Part shown: piece after piece, positions 1 to 9,500 of the stretch | Layout: every line of letters starts with the position of its first letter | Numbering within the stretch: position 1 is the first letter of the stretch | Source: Planctomycetota bacterium | GTDB lineage: Bacteria > Planctomycetota > JACOTG01 > JAJDCM01 | Direction: 5' to 3' | NCBI GenBank assembly: GCA_029260825.1 | Contig: JAJDCM010000059.1 | Location: forward strand, 77,098 to 114,265 | Length of the DNA: 37,168 bases | Translations under genes and position numbers: made by a program | The notes under the pieces: model-generated | What the model was told of the DNA's origin: nothing | Databases searched by the model: none | The model's input: only the letters and a program-made list of their open reading frames with translations

Positions 1-105
1 GCCCTCGCTCAGGCCCAGCAGGCCTACTCGATCCTCGGCAAAAACGACAAGGCTCAAGAGGCCGCCAGGAAGCGTCAGGAGCGGGCTGCGCACGAGTCGA
101 AGTAG
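1..105 (+). CDS. 3' end of a TPR-like protein (partial)
   Basis: An open frame runs in from the left edge and stops at TAG 103-105. The 34 visible residues are Ala-, Gln- and Lys-rich and helical. The stretch AYSILGKNDKAQEA resembles the second helix of a tetratricopeptide repeat, followed by a charged tail (RKRQERAAHESK). This is probably the C-terminal end of a TPR-containing protein, but too little is present to name it. No terminator-like hairpin is evident in the 110 bases after the stop, before the convergent gene ending at 216. Confidence 0.55.
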   Translation, partial: ALAQAQQAYSILGKNDKAQEAARKRQERAAHESK

Positions 106-215
106 GCAGACAAAGAGCTGGTGCAAGAAGCGTGGCCCATCTCACCGCTTCGATTAGCTTCTTTTCGCTTGGTTTTCCCGGTGAACTCCGTTAACCCCAC
201 ACTGCTGATCACGAT

Positions 216-707
216 TTACTGCCCAACGATGGTGATCGCGTTCGTCACGCTGAAGCCGGTGGGATGGGAGCTCGCCCCTTCCTCCAACAGACCTTGAATC
301 GTAAATGTCGTGGGCTGCCCCATCAAGTTGAGATTGCGAAAAGACGGAGCCAGTGGAGAGGCCAAGAATACAATCTGAGCACTGCCGCACGCGATCCCTT
401 GTGGAATGAGGAAACCCGGGGAACAAAAACCCGGCTGCGGAGTTCCCGCCAGGAATGGAGCGGGGTTGACGAGACATCCAAGGGGGCTTCCGTTTCTGAC
501 AATGGCAGAAGGGTTTCGACCTTCGCCCCCCCACACCCAGAGCACGTGACGATTCAAAGACGACTCGGTTTCTCCCTGGGATAACACGAAGGCAAACAGA
601 TCCGTCGTACTGACCTCTACCTTACGATCTCGTCCTCCGGAAGAACCATTCACAAACAACACGTCCCTGATCTCTCCCGATGCCAGGTTGACGCTACCCG
701 CGCTACA
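216..707 (-). other. Shared C-terminal module, copy 1
   Basis: About 163 residues from CSAGSVN to the terminal VGQ. Landmarks are GSVN, DVLFVNGSSGG, VLWVWGG, LGCLVNPAP, TFTIQGLLEE and PTGFSVTNAI. The same landmarks occur in the same order at 9055-9549 and 30621-31091, each time ending the protein. Confidence 0.75.
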
Positions 708-1285
708 GGCCGCCGGAACCGAAATCCGAACGATCGACTCAAAAACGACACCGCTGGAACTGTCCCGAAGCTCCACCAGAACAGGGATAAAGGAATCGTC
801 TGAGAAGGAGAACATCCAGTTGCTGTTATCGCCAAGCACGAACCCCTCAACCGTGGCATCTTCGAATCCGTCCCCGTCGGTGTCCACCGGGTCTCCCGCC
901 TGAAGAACGAGCCTCGAAGTTTCCTTGAGTTGCTCCGCATCCCCGACAAAAAGAGCTTCCAGGACATCCGGATCTATTCGGATGCAAACGGGAGCCCGTC
1001 CCGCCTTCTTTGCGGAGTGAATGAGCCATCTACGAGCGAGTGTCTGGTCGAAGACATCTTTGAGCTCCCTTTAGTAATGCCAAGGGTTGGCATGTTCGGA
1101 TCCAGGACACAGAGTTGATCATGGAGAACGGTCTGGCCCCGCCCAACGATAGTGGGTTCAAAGCTCGGCAAGCTGAGAGCCTTCTTCGAAAGCAAGACCG
1201 GCGTCAGCGTCTGTGCGGCTGCGGAGGACAACAGAAGGGTACTCCACAAACTCGCAACCAAAATTTGTCGGATCACTCGGCTCAT
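216..1285 (-). pseudogene. Frameshifted exported protein with the shared C-terminal module
   Basis: The gene begins at ATG 1285 behind a good ribosome site (GAGGAGA about 9 bases upstream). It encodes a signal peptide (MSRVIRQILVASLWSTLLLS, then SAAAQ as the likely cleavage region). The first frame reads to ...MPTLGITK near 1070 and would stop at 974. Protein-like sequence resumes one frame away as RELKDVFDQTLARRWLIHSA and continues unbroken to the stop at 216. Adding one A to the AAAGGG run at about 1067-1072 joins the halves into about 356 residues. The second half contains a DTDGDGFED calcium-loop-like motif, a beta-rich segment, and from about 707 down to 216 the C-terminal module also found in the genes at 6517 and 27738. 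The break is either a real mutation or a homopolymer sequencing error. Both halves still look like protein, so any loss is recent. The molecular function of the N-terminal part is unknown. Confidence 0.75.
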
Positions 1286-1412
1286 TGACAGACTCTCCTC
1301 GCAAAGACTCAGGAACGCCACCCAACTTGGGCTACTTCAGAAGACCCAGCGCACGAGGCCAAGGAACGTTACAGAGAATTGGAGAAAAAACCGGGTGGAC
1401 TTCATGCCGACA

Positions 1413-2684
1413 TCAACAACGGCGCAACGCGGAGGCTCGACGGGCAATTGCATGCCAACAAAGACCTAGCAAGAGGAGTCCAAGCCCCGCCGCCCAAACC
1501 TGCCACTCGACCCAGAACGCCAGAAATAAACAAGCTCCCAGGCCGCACCAGGCAAAAACAGGGCTATAAATACGGTCCTTCGCGTCAAGGCGCAACGCGG
1601 CTAGATTGGTGATGGCATAATAGATGAGCACCGTAAAAGCACTGAACGACCATGTCGTCTTGATGCTCCCGGTAAGTACCAGCGCCGCTACAATCGCTCC
1701 CACTACGATTACCGATACGTACGGCGTGGTCTGGTCATGATTCACCCGCGCCGTCGCACGAGGCATGTCGCCTCTCCTGCCCATGGCGAGCAAGACGCGC
1801 GACAATCCAAGAATCAGGTTCAGGAGAACCCCTAACATGGCGGTCATGGCGCCGATGGCAACCAACCAGTAGATGCCCGGAAAAGTTGACTGACGGGCGA
1901 GCAGCTGGAGTGGAGCCGCCTCACGCTGGGTAGCTTCTCCCAGCTCTCTCGCACCAAGAACACCGATGGCAACAATCCCTACCGCAATGTACAGAATCGC
2001 CGAAACAAGCAACGTGAGGACAATGGCCCGAGGGATCGTCCTCCGGGGTTCCCGGACCTCCTCTCCCAACGTGGCAATACGCCCGTAGCCGGTGTACGCC
2101 ACGAACATCAACGCGGTGGCATGCAGAAAACCATGAAGGGGACCGCTCTCTCCTCCGCCCCAGAACGGCGTGAAGCGACTCGACCCGCTGGACGCCATCG
2201 ACGGCAATCCGCCAAGAACAAGCGTACCGAGCGCAATCAATGTCACCGACACGATGACAATGTTCACGAGGTTCGAACGCCTGATGCCGGAAAGCACGAT
2301 CAATACCAGCAGAATCGAAGTCCCGAGGGCTACGGGGACAAGAAGCTCCCTTCCGGTTCCGAGCGCCTGTAGCAAGTAGCCTGAAAACCCCAGGGCCGCG
2401 GTGGCCGCCGAAGCGCTCTTGGCGCAGAGGAACATCCACCCTGCCGTGAAGCCAAACGAAGGGTGAATATACTTGTAGCCGTACTCGTACGTCCCGCCGC
2501 TCACAGGATGGCTCGCCGCGAGTTGGGCGCTACTGAAAGCGTTGCACATCGCCACCAGTGCAGCAACTGCGATGGCCAGGATCACCGATGGGCCTGCTAT
2601 TCCGGCCGCGATGCCGATACTGACGAAGACACCCGTGCCCACGATAGAGCCCATGCCCATCATGGTCGCGCCGACCACGCCCAT
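1413..2684 (-). CDS. APC-family amino acid permease
   Basis: An integral membrane transporter of the amino acid-polyamine-organocation superfamily, expected to move amino acids across the inner membrane with protons or by exchange. The 423 residues are almost entirely hydrophobic and fit about 12 helices. The first helix carries the family's unwound substrate-binding motif (GSIVGTGVFVSIG). Later segments include SHPVSGGTYEYGYKYIHPSF, and FVAYTGYGRIATLGEEVREP, which matches the helix 6 to 7 region. The specific substrate cannot be read from sequence. The frame stays open upstream of ATG 2684 to TGA 2736-2738. A CTG at 2726 lies 7 bases after GAGG and would add the usual ALKRE lead-in before the first helix, so a non-ATG start is plausible. 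It lies between the frameshifted exported gene and the ABC exporter on the same strand, with no obvious functional link. Confidence 0.88.
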   Translation of the reverse strand: MGVVGATMMGMGSIVGTGVFVSIGIAAGIAGPSVILAIAVAALVAMCNAFSSAQLAASHPVSGGTYEYGYKYIHPSFGFTAGWMFLCAKSASAATAALGFSGYLLQALGTGRELLVPVALGTSILLVLIVLSGIRRSNLVNIVIVSVTLIALGTLVLGGLPSMASSGSSRFTPFWGGGESGPLHGFLHATALMFVAYTGYGRIATLGEEVREPRRTIPRAIVLTLLVSAILYIAVGIVAIGVLGARELGEATQREAAPLQLLARQSTFPGIYWLVAIGAMTAMLGVLLNLILGLSRVLLAMGRRGDMPRATARVNHDQTTPYVSVIVVGAIVAALVLTGSIKTTWSFSAFTVLIYYAITNLAALRLDAKDRIYSPVFAWCGLGACLFLAFWVEWQVWAAGLGLLLLGLCWHAIARRASALRRC

Positions 2685-2802
2685 CTCTCGCTTCAGCGCA
2701 GGTGGTGGAGGATCATTCGGATTCAGGGCTTGTCCTCAAAAGGTTAGTCGAACAATTCGTGGCTTCGATTCAGAACACTAGTTTGAGCGAGAATCATCCG
2801 GG

Positions 2803-4560
2803 CTAGATCCGGGCTTGGTACGTGTAGAGTTCGTAGTAGCGACCCTCTTTCGCAAGCAGCTCGGCGTGTTTTCCGCGCTCGACGATTTGCCCGTTTTCGA
2901 TGACCAAGATCAGGTCTGCTCTCTGAATCGTGGTCAGCCGGTGCGCAATGACGAAGCTCGTGCGCCCCTCCATCAGAACACCGAGGCTCTTTTGAATGAA
3001 CGCTTCGCTCTCCGAGTCAAGATTACTGGTCGCTTCATCGAGAACAAGCACCCTTGGGTTCGCAAGAAGAGCTCGTGCAATCGCCACTCTCTGTTTCTGT
3101 CCTCCGGACAGCTTGACGCCGCGCTCACCGATCACCGTCTCCAGACCATCTTCGAACCTGTCGACAAACTCTTTGACATGGGCCATCTGAACCGCGTCCA
3201 GGAGCTGGGCATCTTTCGCATCCGGATTTGCGAAGAGAATGTTGTTTCGAATCGTACCGTCGAACAAAAAATCGTCCTGGAGAACAAGTCCAAGCTGGCT
3301 CCGGTACGTGCTCAATTTGACTTTCGCCAGATCCTGGCCATCGATCAGGACCCGCCCACCGTCGGGAATGTCAAACGATGCAGCAAGCCCGGCCAGTGTC
3401 GACTTTCCGGACCCGGAACTCCCCACCAGCGCGATGATACTTCCGGGTGGTGCTTCAAAATCGATGCCACGAAGGACGGGTTTTCCTTCTTCGTATGAAA
3501 AATGGACGTCCTCGAATCGCACATGCCCCTTGATGGCCGGAATCACAACGGAACGGTTCGGATCGTCCTCTTCGGTTGCTTGAGACAGAAGGTCCGACAT
3601 CCGATCGAGGCCCGCAAAGGCTTCCGTGAGCTGGGTTCCAATATTGGCCATCTGCATGAGCGGCGTCACAAGCATCCCCAGAAAGACAGTAAAAGCCACC
3701 AGGTCACCGACGGTCAGGTCTCCATCCATGACCTGCTTCCCGCCGTATCCCATGATCAACACGCTGGCAATCCCCATGAGCAGGGTCGCAAGACTCGTAA
3801 TGGCCGCCGTAACCGTGAGGGTCTTCTTGACATGCTGGAACAAGCCGTCGACGCCCTTTTCAAACACTTCCTCCTCTCGGGCCTCCGCATTGAATCCTTT
3901 GATGACTCGCACTCCGCCAAGAGATTCAGTAAGGCGCCCGGTCACTTCAGCGTGAAGCGCTCCACGCTCACGGAATGCAGGGCGCAAGATGCGAAACGCC
4001 TTCATGGAGATAAGACCGAAGGAAAACAGCGGGATCAAAGCAAGAATGGTCAGGAACGGATCGATATTGAGAAGGAAAATGAGGGCAACAACGGATGTCA
4101 GCAGGCCTCCGACCAGCTGCACAAGTCCGGTACCGACGAGATTCCGAACCCCCTCCACGTCGTTCATGATCCGAGACACAAGCTCGCCAGATTTCGTGTT
4201 GTCGAACACTCGAATCGGGAGCCTGAGAACGTGCTGCTGTAACCGTGAGCGAAGCTGGGAGATGAGCAACTGCCCCTCGACGCTCAACAGCCTCGTCAAA
4301 GTAAACCCCGTCAGCGCCTGAGCCGCGGTAGCGACAGCGACGAGGGCTACCAGTTTCCACAGCTGATCGGTGTCGGTCCCACTGATGACGTCATCGATCA
4401 AATACTTTGTCGATAGAGGAATCGCCAGCGAGCAGGCGCGACTGATGAGGATCAAAACGAAACCGACGCCGATCAACTTCCGCCGCGGCCAAATAATGGT
4501 CTTGAACGCGTGTTTGGCGCTATTGACGGAGGGGCGCTTGCTCTTTGTAGGAAGTTTCAT
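2803..4560 (-). CDS. MsbA-type ABC exporter (fused permease and ATPase)
   Basis: A half-transporter of type IV ABC exporter architecture, expected to dimerise and export lipid, peptide or drug substrates. Residues about 20-310 form the six-helix membrane domain, including the LPIRVFDNTKSGELVSRIMN coupling segment typical of this family. Residues about 345-585 form the nucleotide-binding domain: Walker A GSSGSGKST near 380, the Q-loop around LGLVLQDDFLFDGT, signature LSGGQKQR near 482, Walker B LVLDEATSNLD near 507, and the H-loop IAHRLTT. All catalytic elements look intact, and 585 residues is normal. It ends 77-119 bases before the permease start and begins 100 bases after the NADH dehydrogenase on the same strand, so co-transcription is possible. 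Lipid A export (MsbA proper) cannot be separated from a general multidrug role by sequence. Confidence 0.93.
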   Translation of the reverse strand: MKLPTKSKRPSVNSAKHAFKTIIWPRRKLIGVGFVLILISRACSLAIPLSTKYLIDDVISGTDTDQLWKLVALVAVATAAQALTGFTLTRLLSVEGQLLISQLRSRLQQHVLRLPIRVFDNTKSGELVSRIMNDVEGVRNLVGTGLVQLVGGLLTSVVALIFLLNIDPFLTILALIPLFSFGLISMKAFRILRPAFRERGALHAEVTGRLTESLGGVRVIKGFNAEAREEEVFEKGVDGLFQHVKKTLTVTAAITSLATLLMGIASVLIMGYGGKQVMDGDLTVGDLVAFTVFLGMLVTPLMQMANIGTQLTEAFAGLDRMSDLLSQATEEDDPNRSVVIPAIKGHVRFEDVHFSYEEGKPVLRGIDFEAPPGSIIALVGSSGSGKSTLAGLAASFDIPDGGRVLIDGQDLAKVKLSTYRSQLGLVLQDDFLFDGTIRNNILFANPDAKDAQLLDAVQMAHVKEFVDRFEDGLETVIGERGVKLSGGQKQRVAIARALLANPRVLVLDEATSNLDSESEAFIQKSLGVLMEGRTSFVIAHRLTTIQRADLILVIENGQIVERGKHAELLAKEGRYYELYTYQARI

Positions 4561-4660
4561 TGGAACTCGATTATCATGGGAACTGAGAGGCTAAAGGGCC
4601 AGAAAAAAAAGAGCCGCGCCCCGACGAAGAGCAAGGAAATCGAGGTCGATCACTTCAAAG

Positions 4661-6016
4661 TCAATCGACGCCCTTTTCCGCCGGTTTCTCTTCCGGGTTA
4701 TCTATATCGCCTGGTACCGCGTCGTTGTGCCAGTTGGGCTCCACAATCAGACGCGCACCGCGGCGAAACGTGATGTAAGACCAAGCCCAATGCCCTACGA
4801 CGAACAGCCGGTTCTTGAATCCTGCAAGAAAATAGATGTGGACTACGAGCCAAGTCAGCCAGGCGAACCAACCGACGAAATGAAGCTTACCGATTTCGAC
4901 GATGGCCCGCTTCCGGCCGATCGTGGCCATTTGCCCCTTATCCACGAACTTGAACGTGCCACGCGGCTTGCCCGCCAGGTCGCCCAGAATGGTGTCACCA
5001 ACGAACCGGCCCTGTTGCATCGCAACGGGGGCGGTGCCGGGCAAAGGCTTACCGGTTTGGTGCGTGAAGCACGCTTGATCACCGGCGGCAAAGACGTTGG
5101 GATACTCGCCCACGCTGAGGTCGGCGTTGACGAGAATCCGGCCCTGTCGATCGAGCTCGACGTTCGCCATTTGATCGATTTTCGCCCCGCGTACACCCGC
5201 CGCCCACAAAATGGTTGCAGCGCCAATTCGCTCCGAGCCGACTTCCAGGCCGTCATCGTCAATCTTCGTCACGAAGCTATTCGGCCAGATCTGCACCCCC
5301 AGCTTTTCCAGGTCTCGCGTGGCGCGGCTGGCAAGATTTTCATTGAACGACGGCAAGATGCGAGGTCCGCCCTCGATGAGAATCACCCGCGTCAGCGTCG
5401 CGTCGATATTGCGAAAGTCTTTGGCGAGAGTGAAGCGACTCATTTCGCCGATCGCTCCCGCAAGTTCGACGCCAGTGGGGCCGGCGCCGATGACGACGAA
5501 GGTGAGCTGCCGACGCCGTTGCTCCGCATCGCTGGTCCGTTCGGCTTTCTCGAACGAACTCAGCACGCGGCGGCGGATCTCCGTTGCCTGAGGCACCGTC
5601 TTCAAACTCGGTGCGTGCTCTTCCCATTCCGCGTGCCCGAAATAAGTGGGGACCGCGCCGCAACCGAGCAGCAAATAGTCGAAGTCAAGCTCTCCGAAGT
5701 CAGCTGCGACCTTCTTTGCTTCGAGGTCAACGCCCTGCACCGTACCAAGCAACACCGACGTATTTCGATACCGGGCAAGCAAGCTGCGAATGGGGGCCGC
5801 TATGTCGGCGGGCGAGAGACCAGCCATCGCCACCTGATAAAGCAACGGCTGGAATAAATGGTAGTTTTGCCTATCGACAAGCGTCACGCGAACATCACGC
5901 TGCCCCCCCAACCTCTTGGCAGCCTTCAATCCGACGAAGCCGCCCCCGACAATGACAACGTGTTTCATGTTTGCTCTGGACCGATTCGCGGACTGCATAA
6001 TCGTGAAGTCTGGCAT
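4661..6016 (-). CDS. ndh: Type II NADH dehydrogenase (NDH-2), FAD-dependent
   Basis: A single-subunit, non-proton-pumping NADH:quinone oxidoreductase on the cytoplasmic face of the inner membrane. The FAD-binding Rossmann motif is VVIVGGGFVGLKAAKRL near the N-terminus, followed by the family's NYHLFQPLLYQVAMAGLSP. A second dinucleotide-binding motif (VVIGAGPTGVELAGAIGEM) would bind NADH. ATILWAAGVRG and VFAAGDQACF close the FAD fold. A C-terminal hydrophobic segment (WLTWLVVHIYFLAGFKNR) fits membrane attachment. The frame is open to 6202, but those residues are not family-like. ATG 6016 has an AAGGGGA ribosome site just upstream and gives 451 residues. ATG 5968 (MKHVVIVGGG) is the alternative and gives 435. 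Either length is normal for NDH-2. Confidence 0.92.
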   Translation of the reverse strand: MPDFTIMQSANRSRANMKHVVIVGGGFVGLKAAKRLGGQRDVRVTLVDRQNYHLFQPLLYQVAMAGLSPADIAAPIRSLLARYRNTSVLLGTVQGVDLEAKKVAADFGELDFDYLLLGCGAVPTYFGHAEWEEHAPSLKTVPQATEIRRRVLSSFEKAERTSDAEQRRRQLTFVVIGAGPTGVELAGAIGEMSRFTLAKDFRNIDATLTRVILIEGGPRILPSFNENLASRATRDLEKLGVQIWPNSFVTKIDDDGLEVGSERIGAATILWAAGVRGAKIDQMANVELDRQGRILVNADLSVGEYPNVFAAGDQACFTHQTGKPLPGTAPVAMQQGRFVGDTILGDLAGKPRGTFKFVDKGQMATIGRKRAIVEIGKLHFVGWFAWLTWLVVHIYFLAGFKNRLFVVGHWAWSYITFRRGARLIVEPNWHNDAVPGDIDNPEEKPAEKGVD

Positions 6017-6516
6017 ATTCCCCTTCTTGCAGTGGGAAGCATCACACGGCCGAGGGACGGCCTTCTCATACCATCCTGGGAAGCTGAAAACTATCGTTGT
6101 AGGTGATTGATTCGTTTGGCTCTGCAAAACCGGCTCGTCCAACTCCCGGAATTTTCTCCGTAAGAATCGTAAATCACTATGCATACACGGCTTTCGACAC
6201 ACACTGGTTCCTTACAATTCAAGATTCGAAGATGGCATCGGCCAAATAGCGGCAGAGCAATTCGAAGCGCAGGACCCGGCCAACGAACCTCGACGACGCT
6301 CTTCATCAAATGATCTCTGGATGGGTTCGAGAGTCAGTCAAAGAGTGACGATCCGGTCCATTCAGGTTAAGATGAACTCAAGGATCAATCCTGGAGCAAT
6401 TCGTGTCCGCATCAAGGTGGCGCCGGGCTCCTTCTGGAACCGCAAACACTGTTTACCCGAGCAATGTGTACTCAAGATCAATATCCACGCCGGCTCGGGC
6501 ATGAGGAGGCGACGAA
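6017..6516 (+). other. 500-base divergent intergenic region
   Basis: This separates the minus-strand NADH dehydrogenase from the plus-strand Asp-box gene and must hold both promoters. Short open frames on both strands (for example 6321-6527 plus and 6091-6309 minus) have no protein-like composition or ribosome site. I could not identify convincing -35/-10 boxes, operators or hairpins. The only clear signal is the GAGGAGG ribosome site at about 6501-6508 before ATG 6517. Confidence 0.4.
6018..6026 (-). promoter_or_regulatory. Ribosome binding site deciding the NDH-2 start
   Basis: On the minus strand the sequence GAAGGGGAAT sits directly before ATG 6016. It is the only strong purine-rich site near the candidate starts. 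The next ATG, at 5968, is preceded only by CCAGAGCAAAC. This favours the longer product. Confidence 0.5.
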
Positions 6517-9500
6517 ATGAGAAATAGGCGACTTGCCGTGATCGGCGCAGGTCTCGTGGCCCTCGCAGCGTGTGGCCTTTCTATCGTCTTTCTCGATGAC
6601 AGCACATCTCAGACCAGGAACCCGACCCAAGAAGCAGGAGCAGAGTCTCCACCTACCTGGTCCGCGCAGAATCAGGAAATCATTCGAACCGCGCTCGAAA
6701 GAAAACGGGACAAGATCCTCAAGAAAGGACCAAAGCGCTTCGACGCACCCCAGGAAGCACAAGATTTCTTCATGGACCAGAGGCTTCCGCTTGGCGGAGA
6801 AGAGCTTCCCTCGGACCACCTGCTCTCCGAACTAGAAAAATTAAAGGAACGCGAGACGACCCTCGCCGCCCAACGAGGGACAGCCACCTCCTGGACCTCG
6901 ATCGGACCCGGCAACGTGGGAGGAAGAACCCGAGCAATCGTGATCGACCCCACTCAACCGAGCACCATGTACGCCGCAGGAATGACGGGGGGAATCTGGA
7001 AGTCGATCGATAGCGGTGCCAACTGGCAGGCGTCCGATGACCTTCTCCCGAACCTGGCGATATCAACCATCGCCATCGACCCGACCAACACGAACATTCT
7101 TTACGCCGGTACCGGCGAGGGCTTCTTTGCCAGCATCTTCATGCACCGCGGCGTGGGAATCTTCAAATCCGAAGACGCGGGAGTGACCTGGAATCTTCTC
7201 TCCGCAACCTCGCAAGGGACGACCCTGGGTGCATTCAGCTACGTCAACAAAATCGCCATCAGCCCCGACGACTCCAATCGCATCTACGCCGCAACGTTCA
7301 GCGGCGTCTGGCGTAGCCTCGACGCGGGTCAGAGCTGGTCGGTCGTCCTGCGCAATCCGAATGTTCTGGGCAGCCCGGCAGAAATTCAGGCCACCAACGG
7401 TTGCTCGGTGGGATGCACAGATCTCGTGATCCGCCCCGGCTCCTCCCCCGAAGTTCTCTTTGCGGCGTTCGGAAGCTTTCAAAAAGACGGGCTTTACCGC
7501 AGCACGGACGGAGGCGACACCTGGGTCGAATTCCAGACCGCCCCGGAGCAAGGGAGAATAACAATAGCCATTGCTCCCAGCGACTCGAATCGCATGTATC
7601 TCTTCATGTCTCAGAATTCGAGCGGGTTTCTTGGCAGAGTCTACAGCTTGTTCCGCTCCGACGATGGCGGAGACTCCTGGGTCTCGTCACTCGATTTCAG
7701 CCATCCGTTCAGCGAGTGGCTCATGAGCTACATCTCCATTGCCACCGGTTGCTTCCAGAGTCCGGTCATCTACTCGCAGGGTTGGTACGACAATGCCATC
7801 GCCGTCGATCCCGTGGACCCCGACGTGGTCTGGGTCGGCGGGATTAACACACTCCGCTCCGATGACGCCGGGGAAACATTCGGGTTGGGCGGTTACTGGT
7901 TCTTCTTTCTCGAGGACCCTTCGCCTCCGAACTACATTCATCCTGATCAGCACACAATCGTGTTTCATCCCGACTACAACGGGACCACCAATCAGACCAT
8001 GTTCGTTGGCAATGACGGAGGGATCTTCCGCACCAATAACGCAAGAGCCGCCACATCCCAGGAAGAATGTCCGATCGGACCCAACCCAGGCCCAGGACCG
8101 GACATCGAATGGGAGAACCTGAACAACGGCTACGGTGTCACCCAGTACTACCATGGGGACAGTGCTCGGGATGTGGACGTGTTCGTGGGTGGCGCTCAGG
8201 ACAACGGATCGAGTCGGGTGCAATCGGCCAGCACCCCTGACCAATGGAAGCTCATCTACGGTGGAGACGGAGGCTACGTTGCGATTGACCCGACGAACAG
8301 CCAGAGAATGTTCATCGAGATCCAGTTCTTCCCGGAAATTCTTGTCTCCCACGACGGAGGGGAAACCTTCTCTCCCGCGGTCACCGGCATCACCGACACC
8401 GATGGATTGTTCATCACTCCATTCGCCATGGATCCGTCCAACCCGGACAATCTGTGGACCGGAGGTCAACGGCCGTGGCGCACCACCAACGGAGCCGTGT
8501 CCTGGGATCTTGCCGGTCCTGACATCGGAACCGCCGCTCGGATCTCGGCCATCGCGATCGCTCCCTCGAACAGCAACGTCGTTTATCTCGGTTTCGAGAA
8601 CGGCTACGTCGCGCGCAGCGTCAATGCTCTCGACCCCTCGCCCGATTGGCATCTCTATACGAACGGGCTCATCCCCGGGGCCTTTGTGAGCAGCGTCGCC
8701 ATCGACCCCGACGATCACCGCATCGCCTATTGCACCTACTCGAACTACGGCGTCCCTCATGTCCTGCGAAAAGGGTTGGGCTCCGGAAACTGGCTTCCGA
8801 TGGACGGCAGCGGCATCGCCGACATCCCCGACATCCCGGTCCACTGGGTTTCGATACGTCCCAACAACTCCAGTGAGCTCTACGCCGGCACCGAGCTTGG
8901 AGTGTTCATGAGCGCGGACGGCGGAGCAAGCTGGCACCCCTTCAACGTTGGCCTCGCCCACACCATCGTCGAGAACCTGGACTTCAAGGATGACAATACT
9001 TTGGTGGCTTTCACCCACGGCCGGGGCGCCTTTTTGGTGCACCTGATGAACCCGTGCAGCACGGGCAGCGTAAATAGCGGAAACGGCCCGGTTGCCAATG
9101 TCCTTCAAGTCAACGGCTCCGATGGCGGAGCAAGCGCTATCGTCACGGTGGATACCCGGGAGCCGGTCACCGTGAGCCTGGATGCGGCGCCAGCCGGACC
9201 GACCGGAGAGTATGCCCTCTGGCTTTGGGCAGGTGGACCGACGGACTGTCTGGATCTGACCTTCAACGGCAGCATCCTTGGTAGTACCGCCAATCCGACA
9301 CCGCTTGACTCGAATCCTCCGGGATCGCCCCAGCCGCTTCGATGCTTGATGAGTCCGGGAGTCTCACCTTTATTTTGCGGAACCGTCGGAGGACGGACCT
9401 CTCCCCTGGCGGTGCCGTGGCAAGCTACAAAAGCTCGAGGGTTCAGGAATCCAGGGACATTCACGATCCAGGCGGTGGTCGAGGATCAAGGCGCTAACAA

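Noticed and set aside
1060..1080. Programmed -1 frameshifting in the exported protein gene
   Set aside because: The zero frame is AAA GGG, not phased as X XXY YYZ, and a single missing A explains the data more simply.
4597..4625. T-run of 8 on the minus strand after GGGGCGCGGCTC as a terminator for the NADH dehydrogenase
   Set aside because: I could not find a matching 5' stem arm, so it is a T-run without a convincing hairpin.
4727..5857. 376-codon plus-strand frame across the NADH dehydrogenase gene
   Set aside because: Shadow; the minus strand encodes both dinucleotide-binding motifs of NDH-2.
6321..6527. Small plus-strand frame in the 6017-6516 spacer
   Set aside because: Arg-rich, no ribosome site, overlaps the start of the Asp-box gene.
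7687..9108. 473-codon minus-strand frame inside the Asp-box gene
   Set aside because: Antisense shadow of a G/C-rich gene; the sense frame carries the repeat motifs and the C-terminal module, the antisense has none.
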